Source: CAG-791 sp002392385 (GTDB taxonomy: Bacteria; Bacillota; Clostridia; Lachnospirales; Lachnospiraceae). Taken from it: a DNA stretch of 22,247 nucleotides. Where the stretch lies: assembly GCA_946616295.1 (NCBI GenBank), contig CAMOIU010000051.1:1-22247 (forward strand), given 5' to 3'. The notes under the pieces are model-generated. The model was not told the origin of the DNA and ran no database searches. It saw only the letters and a list, made by a program, of their open reading frames with translations. Made by a program: the position numbers and the translations under genes. Below are positions 21,133 through 22,247 of this stretch, one piece after another. Positions within the stretch are counted from its first letter, which is position 1. Every line of letters begins with the position of its first letter.

Positions 21133-22149
21133 TTAGATCTTGTAACTGGCGGCGCGGCTGCCGAAGAAGCCATCGAAGAGGATCCTGATCAGCCAGACGA
21201 AGAAGGCCAGTACCAGGAGCGGGATGGCACAGGAGGTGATAATCATGTAGGCAAGGGCTTCAATGAAGTTGTTGAGGAGGGTCTGGAGCTTCTCCACCAG
21301 CTGGGCGGGAAGCTGGGTGATGCCGGAGAGGGTAGTGGCGGCGTCGCCGGCTGCGTCGGCGAGGCCGGAGGGAATGCCGGTGATGAAATCCAGGAAGGAG
21401 CCGCCGGACTGGGCCTGCTGGGCGCCGTCCTCCGTACCTGTACCGTCGCCGACGCCATTACCGTTGCCGGCGCCATTGCCGGCATCCGCACCGTTGCCGT
21501 CGCCGGCCTCGGTGCCACCGCCTGTTGAGTCGTTGCCGGTCAGGCCCTGGAGGTCATCCTGGACGGACTGGGCGGACTGGATGGTGTCGTCGACGGAGTA
21601 GGCGTAGGTGCGCTCGATGATACCGCTGACATGGGTACTGGCAGGGATCAGAAGGAAGACGATCAAGGCAAGGGCCAGCACCTTGCCGGATGTACGGTAG
21701 GACCTGCGGCTGTTCGTGAACACAGCGAAGGCCAAAATGATGAGAGCGATCGGTATCAGGATGCGGAAGGCCACCAGGCCGGTGACCGTGACCAGGTATT
21801 TTTCCAGGGAGATGGCGCAGAGAACCAGGAGAAACCATTGGAGCATGTCCGCGAATTTCTCGGCGATGGGGGTGGCGGTGTCGCCCGGGGCGGCCGTGAT
21901 CAGCACGGAGGTGGCCGTCGCGGCGGCCGTCAGCTCCAGGACGTCGGCCCTTTTCTCATCGAGAGAGGCGATGGTGCCCTTGTAAGAATCCGGGGAGGCA
22001 AAATGGTCAGCGCCGACAGTGGCCGAGAGGACGGCCAGAATGAGGCTCAGAACGACCACGCCGATCCGCACAGCCAGGGGCTGCAGAAGGTCCCCGATCG
22101 AGCGGATGCCGGATGTCTGTCTGTCACTGTCAGGTCTTCTGTTGTCCAT
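21133..22149 (-). CDS. Uncharacterised multi-pass membrane protein with Gly/Asn/Asp-rich linker
   Basis: A 338-residue protein. TM helices lie at about 25-47, 101-119, 126-143, 155-171 and 292-325. An external-looking region (48-97) contains APGDTATPIAEKFADML, which I recall from similar Clostridia proteins of unknown function. Residues 204-250 form a low-complexity linker of Gly, Asn, Asp, Thr and Ala. An amphipathic part (FLDFITGIPSGLADAAGDAATTLSG) and the C-terminal TM hairpin follow. The ATG at 22149 has AAAGGAAG five bases upstream. The 98 bases before it to the window end contain TTGACA on the minus strand but no fitting -10, so the promoter is unclear. No function can be assigned; the linker and membrane helices suggest a surface or envelope protein. 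Confidence 0.78.
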   Translation of the reverse strand: MDNRRPDSDRQTSGIRSIGDLLQPLAVRIGVVVLSLILAVLSATVGADHFASPDSYKGTIASLDEKRADVLELTAAATATSVLITAAPGDTATPIAEKFADMLQWFLLVLCAISLEKYLVTVTGLVAFRILIPIALIILAFAVFTNSRRSYRTSGKVLALALIVFLLIPASTHVSGIIERTYAYSVDDTIQSAQSVQDDLQGLTGNDSTGGGTEAGDGNGADAGNGAGNGNGVGDGTGTEDGAQQAQSGGSFLDFITGIPSGLADAAGDAATTLSGITQLPAQLVEKLQTLLNNFIEALAYMIITSCAIPLLVLAFFVWLIRILFDGFFGSRAASYKI

Positions 22150-22247
22150 AGAGTCTTCCTTTCTGCCGCTTCCGGCATATGTTTCTTCTCCAAAACTGAT
22201 ATGTAATGACCATTGTCAAGGGGCATCTTAACAAGAATCATCACAAA

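Noticed and set aside
20868..21188. Small protein gene across the 72-base-offset repeats (frames of 84 and 106 residues)
   Set aside because: No ribosome binding site, Arg/Lys/His-rich tails, and open frames on both strands explained by the repeats. The plus frames run over hairpins, and the longer one runs into the 3' end of the opposite gene.
1..22247. tRNA, rRNA or riboswitch genes
   Set aside because: No cloverleaf, rRNA block or known riboswitch core was recognised in the intergenic parts by eye.

Overview
The window looks like chromosomal DNA of a GC-rich, Gram-positive Clostridia, most likely Lachnospiraceae-like. Supporting signs are strong AAGGAGG-type ribosome binding sites, near-consensus SigA promoters, a CIRCE operator, a class C sortase/pilin cassette, a PadR/HAAS/DUF4097 cassette, an LCP protein and a class II fructose-bisphosphate aldolase. 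The assignment is inferred from gene families, not from a marker gene.

Left part (1-6900): the window opens with what looks like the right end of an IS200/IS605 element, about 27 bases before an LCP (LytR-CpsA-Psr) cell-wall ligase gene (+). Convergent to it, and separated by a bidirectional terminator, is a minus-strand surface-glycan operon. It reads in order: polytopic phosphoglycosyltransferase (WbaP/WcaJ-like), NDP-sugar 4,6-dehydratase (PglF/WbpM-like), small PglC-like phosphoglycosyltransferase, an 82-residue unknown, and a DegT/PglE-like sugar aminotransferase. Together they suggest synthesis of a 4-amino-4,6-dideoxy sugar nucleotide and its loading on a lipid carrier. The LCP protein could attach such a polymer to the wall.

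Middle (6900-10730): a divergent pair of good SigA promoters starts the glycan operon to the left and a pilus-type cassette to the right. The cassette is a signal-peptidase-I-like protein whose catalytic Ser position is Gly, a class C sortase, one secreted pilin-like protein with an RPRTG sorting motif, and a second class C sortase.

Next (10760-14525): a PadR regulator preceded by repeated ACGACAG words, a HAAS-domain membrane protein, a DUF4097-like beta-repeat protein (together a typical envelope-sensing cassette) and an RluA-type pseudouridine synthase. Then come an uncharacterised two-TM protein (14615-15667), fba on the minus strand, a divergent MFS transporter, and lon. The lon promoter carries a CIRCE element (HrcA operator) enclosed by a second, perfect 12-bp inverted repeat ending in a T-run.

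Right end (20780-22247): an intergenic stretch holds two 53-base imperfect repeats 72 bases apart and a long hairpin. A minus-strand multi-TM protein of unknown function with a Gly/Asn/Asp-rich linker follows.

The most unusual observations are the Ser-to-Gly signal-peptidase-like protein in a one-pilin cassette, the nested CIRCE/inverted-repeat/terminator-like structure before lon, the possible TnpB omega-RNA end at base 54, and the 72-base-offset repeats at 20872-20996.
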